From assembly GCA_003506095.1 (NCBI GenBank), contig DNWZ01000678.1, positions 395 through 23,453 of the forward strand: DNA of 23,059 bases, written 5' to 3'. How positions within the stretch are numbered: the first letter of the stretch is position 1; the number at the start of each line of letters is the position of its first letter. Made by a program: the position numbers and the translations under genes. The notes beneath the pieces were generated by a model. It saw only the letters and a program-made list of their open reading frames with translations, had not been told where the DNA came from and did no database searches. Source of the stretch: Planctomycetaceae bacterium. GTDB taxonomy: Bacteria; Planctomycetota; Planctomycetia; Pirellulales; Pirellulaceae. Of this stretch, positions 15,426 to 23,059 are shown piece after piece.

Positions 15426-17584
15426 CACGTGTAAAAAACCTGTACCTTTTCGCAAGTTACATACTATTGGGATTGATGATCAGCATGAATGCAGGGAACT
15501 TACACGCACAAGTCGGCGAAGCGATTGCGGAAACCACGACGGCTCCGTTTCCAGACGATCCCTGGCAATGGCTCGAAGATGTCGGTGGCGAAAAAGCACT
15601 CGATTGGGTTCGACAAAGAAACGTTGTTTCTCAAGGCTCGCTAGAACAGGTCCCCGGGTTTGCCGAATTAAGGTCGGATCTGCTAGCCATTCTCGATTCC
15701 GATGCGCGCATTCCATTCGTTTCCAAACGAGGCGAATATTATTACAACTTCTGGCGCGATCAAAAAAATCCGCGTGGGCTATGGCGACGAACGTCACTGG
15801 AAGAATATCGCAAGGCAGAACCGAAGTGGCAGGTCTTGCTGGATCTCGACCAACTTGGGAAAACCGAAGGCGAAAACTGGGTATGGAAAGGCGCCCGCTT
15901 ATTGCGTCCAGACTATGAAATCGCGTTGGTGACGCTCTCACGCGGTGGGGCCGATGCTGGAGTAGCCAGAGAGTTTAATGTCAAGACGGGCGAGTTTATC
16001 AAAGACGGATTTCAACTCGCAGAATCCAAGGGCAGCATGGGTTGGATTGATCGAGACACCGTGTTTGTTCAAACCGACTTTGGTGACGGTTCGATGACGA
16101 CGTCGGGATACCCGCGAATCGCAAAACGATGGAAACGTGGCACGCCGCTCGATCAAGCCGAAACGATTTATGAAGGTCAAATGACCGACATGTCGATTAC
16201 GGCCGCGCATGATGATTCGCCAGGATACGAACGCGATTTCGTGTTTCGAAATATTGCCTTCTATAACAACGAAATGTATCTGCTGGATAAAGACGGCCAA
16301 TTGACCAAGGTCGATGTCCCCAACTCCGCAAGCAAAGGGGTGTTTCGCGAGTTCCTTTCAATCGAGCTTCGCGAACCTTGGACGATCGACGGAAAAACTT
16401 GGCCGGCGGGCGCAATGTTGCTGACTAAGTTCGACGACTTTATGGCGGGCAAACTCGATTTAAAGATGGTGTTTGAGCCGAGCGAGAACACTGCGTTGTC
16501 AAGTTCCAGCTTTACTCGCGATTATTTGATCTTAAACGTTCTAGAAGATGTAAAGAACCGCCTTTATGTTTTAGATCTGCGCGACGAAAATGGGACAGTT
16601 TCTCCGCTGGTCGGTGCCCCTGCGTTCGGCACGGTCGGCGTTTCGGGTATCGATCCTGATGAATCCAACGATTACTTCATGACGACAACCGATTACCTGA
16701 CGCCAACCACACTGGCGATCGGTGAAATTGGCAAGCAGCCCGAGCCGCTGAAGTCGTTGCCGGCGTTCTTTGATGCTTCGGGTTTACAGATTTCCCAACA
16801 CTTTGCGACCAGTGCCGATGGGACGCGTGTCCCCTACTTCATGGTCGCTAAGAAAGATGTTCTGCTGGATGAATCGAATCCCACGTTGCTGTATGGCTAC
16901 GGCGGGTTCGAGATTTCGATGCAACCGGGTTATAACGCGAGTGTTGGCCGTGCTTGGACCAGTCAAGGCGGTGTTTATGTCGTTGCCAACATCCGAGGTG
17001 GGGGCGAGTATGGGCCGCGTTGGCACAAAGCGGCATTGAAAGAGAATCGCTTGCGAGCTTATGAGGATTTCGCGGCTGTCGCCCAGGACCTTTTCGATCG
17101 CAAGGTGACAGCGCCCCAGCGACTGGGAATCCAAGGTGGTTCCAACGGCGGTTTGCTGGTCGGGAACATGGTGGCAATTTATCCTGACTTGATGCGAGCG
17201 GCTGTCTGCCAAGTTCCCCTGCTGGATATGCGTCGTTACAACCAGTTGTTGGCCGGTGCGTCTTGGATGGCCGAATACGGCAATCCGGATAAACCCGAAG
17301 AGTGGGCGTTTATTCAGAAGTTTTCGCCCTATCACAATATCCAGAAAGATAAAAAATATCCTTCTGTTCTCTTTACGACATCAACCCGGGATGACCGGGT
17401 TCACCCCGGACATGCTCGCAAGATGATGGCAATGATGGAAGCACAAGGACACGATGTTGTCTACTATGAAAATATCGAGGGTGGTCACGGCGGTGCTGCG
17501 AACAACGAACAAGCAGCCTATATGCAATCGCTCGCGTATACATTCCTGCGGTCAAAACTGTTTGATCAATCGATAAATCCATAG
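15422..17584 (+). CDS. Secreted prolyl oligopeptidase family (S9) serine peptidase
   Basis: This 720-residue peptidase of family S9A cleaves short peptides after proline in characterised members. A signal peptide (about 1-30, ending LHAQ) sends it to the periplasm. The N-terminal helix region PDDPWQWLEDVGGEKALDWV is the standard S9A opening. A beta-propeller occupies roughly 75-440. The alpha/beta hydrolase domain starts near LLYGYGGFEISM and contains ANIRGGGEYGPRWH, the nucleophile elbow GGSNGG (Ser574), the acid in STRDDRVHPGH (Asp657/658) and the base in EGGHGG (His689). All three catalytic residues are present, and length is normal for the family. Translation is coupled to the radical SAM gene through the ATGA overlap. 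Loss of the expected strict proline preference cannot be judged from sequence. Confidence 0.93.
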   Translation: MTRVKNLYLFASYILLGLMISMNAGNLHAQVGEAIAETTTAPFPDDPWQWLEDVGGEKALDWVRQRNVVSQGSLEQVPGFAELRSDLLAILDSDARIPFVSKRGEYYYNFWRDQKNPRGLWRRTSLEEYRKAEPKWQVLLDLDQLGKTEGENWVWKGARLLRPDYEIALVTLSRGGADAGVAREFNVKTGEFIKDGFQLAESKGSMGWIDRDTVFVQTDFGDGSMTTSGYPRIAKRWKRGTPLDQAETIYEGQMTDMSITAAHDDSPGYERDFVFRNIAFYNNEMYLLDKDGQLTKVDVPNSASKGVFREFLSIELREPWTIDGKTWPAGAMLLTKFDDFMAGKLDLKMVFEPSENTALSSSSFTRDYLILNVLEDVKNRLYVLDLRDENGTVSPLVGAPAFGTVGVSGIDPDESNDYFMTTTDYLTPTTLAIGEIGKQPEPLKSLPAFFDASGLQISQHFATSADGTRVPYFMVAKKDVLLDESNPTLLYGYGGFEISMQPGYNASVGRAWTSQGGVYVVANIRGGGEYGPRWHKAALKENRLRAYEDFAAVAQDLFDRKVTAPQRLGIQGGSNGGLLVGNMVAIYPDLMRAAVCQVPLLDMRRYNQLLAGASWMAEYGNPDKPEEWAFIQKFSPYHNIQKDKKYPSVLFTTSTRDDRVHPGHARKMMAMMEAQGHDVVYYENIEGGHGGAANNEQAAYMQSLAYTFLRSKLFDQSINP

Positions 17585-17778
17585 AAATTTGACCGAGCAG
17601 TGCAGAAGTTGTTTTTTTCAGGGTCCAGCGGAGCTCCAGCGGCCTACACGAGCTCATGGCGGGAAATGGCCGCCGACCCGTCCGACTTTAACGGCTGTGC
17701 GGATTGGCTAAAGATTGCCGCCTGCGGTGACCGATCTTGACCAACAAGCCAGTTCGTTCACTCGCCGGATGCACCGCT
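17585..17778. other. Intergenic region with two small inverted repeats
   Basis: This region follows the peptidase and precedes the Cys-rich protein gene on the same strand. It has a T7 run (about 17612-17618) without a good preceding stem, a GAGCTC pair (17631-17636 and 17650-17655), and a hairpin GGCGG/CCGCC (17658-17662 and 17670-17674) with a 7-nt loop. None is a convincing terminator and no clear promoter is visible. Confidence 0.4.
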
Positions 17779-18450
17779 ATGCCGATTTATCAACTCAACC
17801 GCTTATTCATTCTGCAGGTCGTTTCGCTCGCGATTCTTTCGTTAGGATCGGGGTGCGTTGGACCGATGGCCTGCGGGCCGCTGGGGTGCGGCGGACCCAT
17901 CATGGCTGCGCACGGCAATTGCGGCTCGGGCTGTGGCGATCGTTGCAACGGTTGCGGCGAGAAATACTATGACGAATGGATCAACCATCCGCCTTCCTGC
18001 AACGATCCTTGCGATAGCTGTGGGAACTACCAGGGCCAGAGCTGTCATGCTTGCCGCCCGATCCTGAGCGGTTTCAAAAGCATTTGGGGCTATCGTTGCG
18101 ATCCGCCACCGGTCGGCTGCCCCACCGCCGGATGTGACAATCTCGGATGCCGTGGCGGCTGCGAACCAGGTTGCGGGCTAGAAAGCTGCGACTCGGGATG
18201 CAGTTCATGCGGAAGCGGACACGCTGCTGGTGGACACCACCGCGGGATGATGATGGATTCAGTGCCCATGCATTCAGAACACGAAATGCACTTCGAAGAG
18301 CCGATTCATTCGCAGTCCAGCATGTCGCATCAGCCGAGAATTGTTCGCGGAACGGCAAACATCAAACCTTATCAACCGCAACGGTCTAGGCAGATTTTTC
18401 AAGCCCGCGACCCTCACGCAGGTCGTGGTACGGTAACACCTCGCTTTTAA
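17779..18450 (+). CDS. Cys-rich secreted protein or lipoprotein with His/Met-rich tail
   Basis: I do not recognise a characterised family; planctomycete genomes carry similar Cys-rich exported proteins. From ATG 17779 it has 223 residues. A signal segment (MPIYQLNRLFILQVVSLAIL) ends in a lipobox-like SLGSGC (Cys26), imperfect because position -3 is Gly. Residues 26 to about 150 contain 21 cysteines, largely in short C-x2/3/4-C groups with Gly and Asn, plus GYRCDPPPVGCPTAGC. The tail then changes character: HAAGGHHRGMMMDS and MHSEHEMHFEE hold 8 His and 6 Met within about 40 residues, followed by a basic end. This suggests an extracytoplasmic metal-binding or disulfide-rich envelope protein (inference). 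An upstream TTG (17737) would add an unlikely leader. It is convergent with the HtrA gene. Confidence 0.8.
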   Translation: MPIYQLNRLFILQVVSLAILSLGSGCVGPMACGPLGCGGPIMAAHGNCGSGCGDRCNGCGEKYYDEWINHPPSCNDPCDSCGNYQGQSCHACRPILSGFKSIWGYRCDPPPVGCPTAGCDNLGCRGGCEPGCGLESCDSGCSSCGSGHAAGGHHRGMMMDSVPMHSEHEMHFEEPIHSQSSMSHQPRIVRGTANIKPYQPQRSRQIFQARDPHAGRGTVTPRF

Positions 18451-18467
18451 AGGCAACGTGACTGTGA

Positions 18468-19688
18468 CTAATCCTTGGCCTCAGATTTGGGGGCATCGGC
18501 GGTTGGATTCGTGTCTTTGGTTTCTGTCGGATCTTCGCTGGGCGCTAAGCGAACCTCCAGGTCGATTTCTTGTTGTCCGCGAGCGACCTTAATCTTTTGG
18601 ACGCTTCCGATCGGCTTTCGCTCAACAATCTCTTGCAGATCACTCGCCTGGCGGACACGTTCCCCAGCGAACTCGATGATCACGTCCAACGGCTCAATGC
18701 CCGCTTGCGCCGCGGCGCTCTTGCCAATCACCTGGTAAACCAACACGCCCATTCCGATCGGTAAGTTCAACTTCGTCGCGACCGGCTTGTTCAGATCGGC
18801 CAACCGAATCCCCATTGCGGCTCGTCGCACTTTGCCGTGAGACGATAGTTCGTCCGCAATCCAAGCCACTTGACTGATCGGAATCGCAAACCCGATCCCC
18901 TGATATGAACCGCTTCGCGTCGCGATTGCGGTGTTGATCCCAATCACATCGCCGTCCAGGTCGATCAACGCACCGCCGGAGTTGCCTGGATTGATCGCCG
19001 CATCGGTTTGCAGCAATCTGCCGCGGCGAATACGAAGAATCGATCGGTTCTTTGCACTGATTATCCCTGCGCTGACTGTTGCTTCGAGCTTGAAGGGGCT
19101 GCCAATTGCCAGCACCCAGTCGCCGATTTCAAGCGATTCCGAATCGCCCAGCGTGGCCGCCTTCAACGGCTCAGGCGAATCGACGCGTAAAACCGCTATA
19201 TCGCTGTCCGCATCGCCGCTCACTTTTTGGACTTCCAGCTCGGTCTGATCAAACAATTGCACCACCACCCGCTGGGCACCGGCCACGACATGGTTGTTGG
19301 TGACAATCAATCCATCAGCAGAAAAAATTACTCCACTGCCTAAGCCAGAAACAACCAGATTTTGTCCGCCCGAACCGGTTCTTGGCGGTGGGGTCGGACC
19401 GACATCGCCACCTTCATTTCGTTCTGTTTCATCGCCCCGCCCCTCCAGCGGGTCGGCCTTGGCATCGACCGACTCGGTACCAGCGGCCGGGCCGTAAGCG
19501 AAAACTGTCACAACTGACTCAGTTGCCTTAGCGGCCGCCAATCGAAATGCCCGCGACAACGCCCGTGGTCCGGCTTGCACAGCCGCCGAAGGTTCATCAG
19601 CCATGCCACGCTCCGCAAAGCCGAGCGAAACACTTACCAAAAAAGCTGCCAATCCGATCAATCTTCGCATCACTGCTGGTAACCTCAT
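18468..19688 (-). CDS. Secreted HtrA/DegP-like serine protease with one PDZ domain
   Basis: This 406-residue periplasmic protease or chaperone has a signal peptide covering about residues 1-30 (MRRLIGLAAFLVSVSLGFA core). A Gly/Pro/acid-rich linker (about 68-110) precedes the trypsin-like domain, whose catalytic triad is complete: His133 in TNNHVVAG, Asp163 in DSDIAVLRVD and Ser237 in INPGNSGGAL. A single PDZ domain follows (about 290-382, with GVLVYQVIGKSAAAQAGIEPLDVI), then an acidic Thr/Pro/Lys tail. Bacterial DegP has two PDZ domains; DegS-like members have one. ATG 19688 is chosen because it puts the hydrophobic core close to the N-terminus; ATG 19715 and GTG 19742 are also in frame. The gene is convergent with the Cys-rich protein gene and divergent from the nucleoside phosphorylase gene. 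Confidence 0.92.
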   Translation of the reverse strand: MRLPAVMRRLIGLAAFLVSVSLGFAERGMADEPSAAVQAGPRALSRAFRLAAAKATESVVTVFAYGPAAGTESVDAKADPLEGRGDETERNEGGDVGPTPPPRTGSGGQNLVVSGLGSGVIFSADGLIVTNNHVVAGAQRVVVQLFDQTELEVQKVSGDADSDIAVLRVDSPEPLKAATLGDSESLEIGDWVLAIGSPFKLEATVSAGIISAKNRSILRIRRGRLLQTDAAINPGNSGGALIDLDGDVIGINTAIATRSGSYQGIGFAIPISQVAWIADELSSHGKVRRAAMGIRLADLNKPVATKLNLPIGMGVLVYQVIGKSAAAQAGIEPLDVIIEFAGERVRQASDLQEIVERKPIGSVQKIKVARGQQEIDLEVRLAPSEDPTETKDTNPTADAPKSEAKD

Positions 19689-19863
19689 CAAAACGTCACA
19701 ATTGTTGGTCTGCATGATTCCGTGCGGTCCCGGTTCTCGCACGCCTACCGATCCGTCACTATAACGCCCACGGTCTTGCTCGCGGCAGTGCTGCTGGCTC
19801 GGCTCGCAGAAACCGATCGCTCAAGCTAAAACTGGTCTTTTGTTCACAAACCCCTGGGTCGAT

Positions 19864-21183
19864 ATGCTTCCCGCATCCATTCTTGCCAAGAAACGCGACG
19901 GCCAAGAGTTGAGCGAAGCAGAGATTCAGTTTTTGATCCAGGGCTTTGTCGGACGCTCCGTTGCGGATTACCAGATGACGGCTTTCGCGATGGCCGTTTT
20001 CTTTCGTGGCATGACCGCCGCAGAAACGGCCGCATTAACCCTCGCAATGCTCGACAGCGGTGACCGTCTGCCGCGCGCTTCGCGTGGCAATTCCCGAAGT
20101 GACAAGCCGCGAGTCGACAAGCACAGCACCGGCGGGCTCGGCGACAAGGTTTCGCTGATCCTCGCGCCGCTGCTTGCCTGCCATGACGTGGTCGTCCCGA
20201 TGGTCAGCGGCCGAGGACTCGGATTGACCGGTGGCACGCTCGATAAACTCGAATCGATCCCCGGCTTTAAGTTTCAGCTTGATGATGATCGTCGCGATCG
20301 ACAACTCGACTCGATCGGTTGCTTCATCATTGGTGCCAGCGATCGGATTTCCCCCGCCGATCGGCAACTTTATGCGTTGCGAGATGTCACCGCGACAGTC
20401 GAATCGGTTCCGCTGATCACGGCCAGCATCCTCTCCAAAAAACTCGCCGCATCGCTCGACCATTTAGTGATGGATGTAAAGGTCGGCTCCGCAGCCTTTA
20501 TGAAAAATCGTCAACAGGCCACCGAGTTGGCCAATTCTTTAGTGCAAACCGGTGCTAAAGCTGGCTTGCCCACAACTGCTCTGCTGACCGACATGGATCA
20601 ACCGCTCGGCATGGCAGTGGGCAATGCGGTCGAGGTGAACGAAACCTTGCAATGTCTTGAAGGTTCCGGCCCACAGGCCGTAAACGAACTGACTGTTCTG
20701 CTGTGTGCCCACGCCTTAGTCGATTGCGAGCGATATCAGAATTTAACTCAGGCGTGCGACGCGCTTTGGCAATCGCTCCACAGCGGCGCGGCGAAAGAGC
20801 GTTTCTTTCAAATGGTCGCTGCGCAAGGCGGTTCGCTCTGCGGCCCACTACCACTTGCGCCCGCAACCGACGTTTTTGCCCAAGAGGGTGGTTTTGTCGA
20901 ATCAATCGACTGCGAAAGACTCGGCCGCTGTGTCGTCGAAATGGGCGGCGGTCGCCGCAAAGCGGATGATTCAATCGATCCGACGGTCGGCTTAGAGGTC
21001 CTTGTCCGAATCGGAGACAAAATCGATCGCAACCAACCGTTGATAAAAATCTACAACAAAAAAAATCCAGCGAATCTGGTCAACGAACTTCGAAACGCTA
21101 TCAAGCTATTCTCTGACGCAGTGAACCCGAGACCGTTAATCATTGACACGATCGTTCACGAACCCGAAAAGGTACCACAGTGA
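19864..21183 (+). CDS. deoA: Thymidine / pyrimidine-nucleoside phosphorylase
   Basis: The enzyme splits thymidine, or uridine and deoxyuridine, with phosphate to the base and (deoxy)ribose-1-phosphate. The 439-residue length matches DeoA and Pdp. Seen in order: N-terminal helical part MLPASILAKKRDGQELSEAEI; phosphate/nucleoside site VDKHSTGGLGDKVSL (85-98); the family signature SGRGLGLTGGTLDKLESI; ITASILSKKLA; DVKVGSAAFMK; and a C-terminal domain with GLEVLVRIGDKID. ATG 19864 is used; TTG 19840 would only add eight residues. Whether it is thymidine-specific (DeoA) or broad (Pdp) cannot be settled by eye. It is first in an operon with cytidine deaminase, overlapping it by 4 bp, which fits pyrimidine salvage. 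Confidence 0.92.
   Translation: MLPASILAKKRDGQELSEAEIQFLIQGFVGRSVADYQMTAFAMAVFFRGMTAAETAALTLAMLDSGDRLPRASRGNSRSDKPRVDKHSTGGLGDKVSLILAPLLACHDVVVPMVSGRGLGLTGGTLDKLESIPGFKFQLDDDRRDRQLDSIGCFIIGASDRISPADRQLYALRDVTATVESVPLITASILSKKLAASLDHLVMDVKVGSAAFMKNRQQATELANSLVQTGAKAGLPTTALLTDMDQPLGMAVGNAVEVNETLQCLEGSGPQAVNELTVLLCAHALVDCERYQNLTQACDALWQSLHSGAAKERFFQMVAAQGGSLCGPLPLAPATDVFAQEGGFVESIDCERLGRCVVEMGGGRRKADDSIDPTVGLEVLVRIGDKIDRNQPLIKIYNKKNPANLVNELRNAIKLFSDAVNPRPLIIDTIVHEPEKVPQ
21167..21172 (+). promoter_or_regulatory. Ribosome binding site of cdd
   Basis: AAAAGG lies 7 nt before GTG 21180 and supports that overlapping GTG start. Confidence 0.45.
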
Positions 21184-21599
21184 ACCCCTTGCAGTTAACG
21201 CCCGATGATTCTGCGACGATCGATTCGCTCGTACGAGCCTCGCTCGGTGCAAGGTTGCGGGCTCACGCACCCTACAGTAACTTTCAAGTCGGTGCGGCGT
21301 TGCTAGCCGATGACGGCGAAATGTTCATCGGCTGTAACATTGAAAACGCTAGCTTTTCACTCACCCTGTGTGCTGAACGTGTCGCCGCTGCTGCTGCTGT
21401 CACGGCCCAAAAACGCCACTGGCGGGCGATTGCAATCGCATCCAAGGGCGGCGTCTCCCCATGTGGTGCCTGTCGCCAATTTTTATCCGAGTTCGGCCAC
21501 GAACTGTTGGTCGTCTGCGTTGATGCACAATCCGAACAGCGAAAAATCTTTCAACTTTCCGATTTGTTGCCTCATGCATTTGATCACATCCCGCAATGA
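21180..21599 (+). CDS. cdd: Cytidine deaminase
   Basis: This 139-residue enzyme of the small tetrameric type converts cytidine or deoxycytidine to uridine or deoxyuridine. Substrate-binding GCNIENASFSLTLCAER contains the first zinc cysteine (Cys64) and catalytic Glu66. PCGACRQ supplies Cys95 and Cys98, the remaining zinc ligands. The start APYSNFQVGAAL is also typical. The GTG start at 21180 overlaps the stop of the phosphorylase gene as GTGA, and the product feeds that enzyme directly (deoxycytidine to deoxyuridine to uracil). 26 bp separate it from the nuclease gene downstream. Length and all key residues are normal. Confidence 0.95.
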   Translation: MNPLQLTPDDSATIDSLVRASLGARLRAHAPYSNFQVGAALLADDGEMFIGCNIENASFSLTLCAERVAAAAAVTAQKRHWRAIAIASKGGVSPCGACRQFLSEFGHELLVVCVDAQSEQRKIFQLSDLLPHAFDHIPQ

Positions 21600-21625
21600 C
21601 AAAGCCTAGGTAGAACATACTAACA

Positions 21626-22933
21626 ATGAGTATTCGAAAGATTTTGCACGCCGCCGATATCCATCTCGACAGTCCGATGCAAAACCTAGAAGCGTATCCC
21701 GATGCACCGGTTGAAGAGTTTCGAGGCGCAACCCGCGTCGCGTTGACAAACATGGTCGACCTTGCTATCTCGCAAAATGTCGACTTGGTAGTGATCGCGG
21801 GTGACCTTTATGATGGTGATTGGGATGATGCCCATACGGGGCTATTCTTTGTCGGCCAAGCGTCACGATTGCGTTCCGCCGGAATACCGATCGTCGTGAT
21901 CCGCGGCAACCACGACGCGGCGCTGCTGATGACACAGACGCTGCGTCTGCCGGACAATCCAGACGGTTCGTCGATCATGCTCGATCATAATGCCGTCGAT
22001 CGCAGAATCTTCGAGTCGATCGGGGTCGTGGTCCATGGCCGTTCTTTTGCAACCAAAGCGGTCACGGAGGACCTTTCGCGAGATTATCCTTCGGCGATTT
22101 CAGGCTTTTTTAATCTTGGTTTGCTGCATACCTGTCTTACCGGATCTGATGGGCACCAGCCTTATGCACCGACAAGTCCGGAAAAATTGCTGGTCAAAGG
22201 TTATGATTATTGGGCGTTGGGCCACATTCATGATCGTCGCCAAAGTCTGCTTGCCGACCAAACGCCGATCGTATTCTCAGGCAATGTCCAAGGTCGCCAC
22301 ATTCGCGAGACTGGGCCCAAAGGGTGCATGATTCTAGCGATTGATGCGTCCAACAAGTTTCAATCAACATTTCATCCGCTCGACGTGACACGCTGGGCCG
22401 TGATGGCTTACGACGCCACCGAAGCGAGTGACACGGATGATTTATTTGACGAGTTCACGTCGTGGCTAAAGATCCAGCTTGACCATGCCGCTCATCGGCC
22501 CATCGCGGTTCGGGTGCGGATATCCGGCAAAACAAAGCTTCACGATACCTACCATCGTGATGCATATGGATTGGAAAACCAACTGCGTGCGATTGCGCTG
22601 CAGCATGGAAGTGGCCGCGTGTGGATCGAACAACTGAGAGTTCGCACCGAACGCGCAGCGACCATGGGCGACAGACAAGTTGTGATCAGTGCGAATGCCG
22701 AAGGACCATACGCTTCGTTGCACGACGTGTTGCAACAGTATCGCAATGATCAAGCGGTTCGGGATTCGATTGCCGAACTATTGAAACCACTTTGGAATAA
22801 ACTGCCCGCTCAGCTTGTCCGCGACGATTCGCAACCGCTTCGCAATGACACGCCCGAGATCATCACACAATGGATCGATCAGGTGGAGCCCGAGCTGATC
22901 AGCCGACTGCAAACACTGGAGGATGCATCATGA
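21626..22933 (+). CDS. yhaO: YhaO-like DNA repair exonuclease (SbcD/Mre11-type metallophosphoesterase)
   Basis: This 435-residue calcineurin-like nuclease resembles SbcD, Mre11 and YhaO. Metal-binding motifs are in order: HAADIHLDSP (Asp11, His13), VVIAGDLYDGD (Asp60), IRGNHDAAL (Asn95, His96), NLGLLHT and ALGHIHDR. A C-terminal capping region of about 150 residues probably contacts the partner ATPase. The next gene, joined by an ATGA overlap, encodes an SbcC/YhaN-like ATPase, so the two should form a DNA end-processing complex as Mre11 does with Rad50. YhaO rather than SbcD is preferred because of the partner's N-terminus and the longer C-terminus. ATG 21626 has no clear Shine-Dalgarno. The link with pyrimidine salvage is by proximity only. 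Confidence 0.88.
   Translation: MSIRKILHAADIHLDSPMQNLEAYPDAPVEEFRGATRVALTNMVDLAISQNVDLVVIAGDLYDGDWDDAHTGLFFVGQASRLRSAGIPIVVIRGNHDAALLMTQTLRLPDNPDGSSIMLDHNAVDRRIFESIGVVVHGRSFATKAVTEDLSRDYPSAISGFFNLGLLHTCLTGSDGHQPYAPTSPEKLLVKGYDYWALGHIHDRRQSLLADQTPIVFSGNVQGRHIRETGPKGCMILAIDASNKFQSTFHPLDVTRWAVMAYDATEASDTDDLFDEFTSWLKIQLDHAAHRPIAVRVRISGKTKLHDTYHRDAYGLENQLRAIALQHGSGRVWIEQLRVRTERAATMGDRQVVISANAEGPYASLHDVLQQYRNDQAVRDSIAELLKPLWNKLPAQLVRDDSQPLRNDTPEIITQWIDQVEPELISRLQTLEDAS
22918..22922 (+). promoter_or_regulatory. Ribosome binding site of the YhaN-like gene
   Basis: A perfect GGAGG lies 7 nt before ATG 22930. It is one of the strongest Shine-Dalgarno sequences in the window, in contrast to many starts here that have none. 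Confidence 0.75.
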
Positions 22934-23059
22934 TTATCGAACGACTCGACCTGATCGCTTTTGGTCAATTCACGGACGCTGTGCTCGATCTGTCTGCGGG
23001 CCCGAATCGTTTTCATATCGTTTATGGTCCCAACGAATCGGGTAAATCGACCAGCATGC
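22930..23059 (+). CDS. yhaN: YhaN/SbcC-like ATPase, N-terminal fragment (cut by window end)
   Basis: Only the first 43 codons are present. They begin MIIERLDLIAFGQFTDAVLD, a typical SMC/Rad50-like first strand, and include the Walker A motif GPNESGKST (residues 33-41), the form characteristic of YhaN and SbcC families. The ATG overlaps the stop of the YhaO-like gene (ATGA). The full-length family members are about 900-1200 residues with a central coiled coil, Walker B and signature motif, none of which can be seen here. Confidence 0.85.
   Translation, partial: MIIERLDLIAFGQFTDAVLDLSAGPNRFHIVYGPNESGKSTSM

Noticed and set aside
17650..17674. GGCGG/CCGCC hairpin after the peptidase as a terminator
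   Set aside because: Only 5 bp, not followed by a T-run; the nearby T7 run lies upstream of it.
1..23059. CRISPR arrays, tRNA/rRNA genes, insertion sequences, phage or defence genes
   Set aside because: No regularly spaced repeats, tRNA-like cloverleaf, transposase motifs or terminal inverted repeats were found on either strand. The nuclease/ATPase pair at the right end is better explained as YhaO/YhaN DNA repair than as a defence system.

Overview
The window looks like a chromosomal segment of a Planctomycete of the Pirellulaceae (Rhodopirellula-like) type. The basis is family content rather than any marker gene: a DUF1080 (3-keto-disaccharide hydrolase-like) secreted protein, a membrane-anchored Hanks-type kinase, Cys-rich secreted proteins, a small secreted cytochrome c, weak or absent Shine-Dalgarno sequences at many starts, and a moderately GC-rich base composition. 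Genus-level assignment is inference. I see no tRNA, rRNA, CRISPR, insertion sequence or phage gene, and no sign of recent horizontal transfer. The palindrome CGATCG is strikingly frequent throughout.

Layout, left to right. 1-1567 (-) is the truncated end of an L-lactate permease family transporter. After a 356-bp gene-free stretch comes a small lipoprotein (+), then a PMT/ArnT-like membrane glycosyltransferase (-), divergent from an MMPL/RND-type exporter (+). A strong bidirectional terminator at about 6531-6573 separates that exporter from a minus-strand block: a DUF1080 protein, a small secreted c-type cytochrome with its own terminator, and a 982-residue transmembrane Ser/Thr kinase.

11039-13552 (-) is the most distinctive region. 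It holds a compact three-gene arsenic operon: a Dabb-family small protein, ArsM (arsenite methyltransferase with an unusual Cys-bearing C-terminal extension) and ArsS (radical SAM arsenosugar-biosynthesis protein). The stop and start codons of Dabb and ArsM overlap, and ArsM and ArsS abut or overlap. A tandem AACGTTTT repeat with 11-bp period and a TTGACA box lies just upstream. No ArsR, efflux pump or arsenate reductase is present, so the operon appears to serve methylation and conversion to organoarsenicals rather than export.

Upstream of it is a small FHA-domain protein (-). Divergent from that, a YhcC-type (TIGR01212) radical SAM gene overlaps by 4 bp (ATGA) a secreted prolyl-oligopeptidase-family peptidase. 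Next come a Cys-rich, His/Met-tailed secreted protein (+), a secreted HtrA/DegP-like protease (-), and a tight plus-strand operon: thymidine/pyrimidine-nucleoside phosphorylase, cytidine deaminase (GTG start, 4-bp overlap), a YhaO-like nuclease and the first 43 codons of a YhaN/SbcC-like ATPase (4-bp overlap, strong GGAGG), cut by the window end.

Two themes run through the region. One is envelope and periplasm maintenance (HtrA, prolyl oligopeptidase, lipoproteins, exporter, glycosyltransferase). The other is small-molecule or nucleic-acid metabolism organised into short, translationally coupled operons (arsenic; nucleoside salvage with DNA repair).
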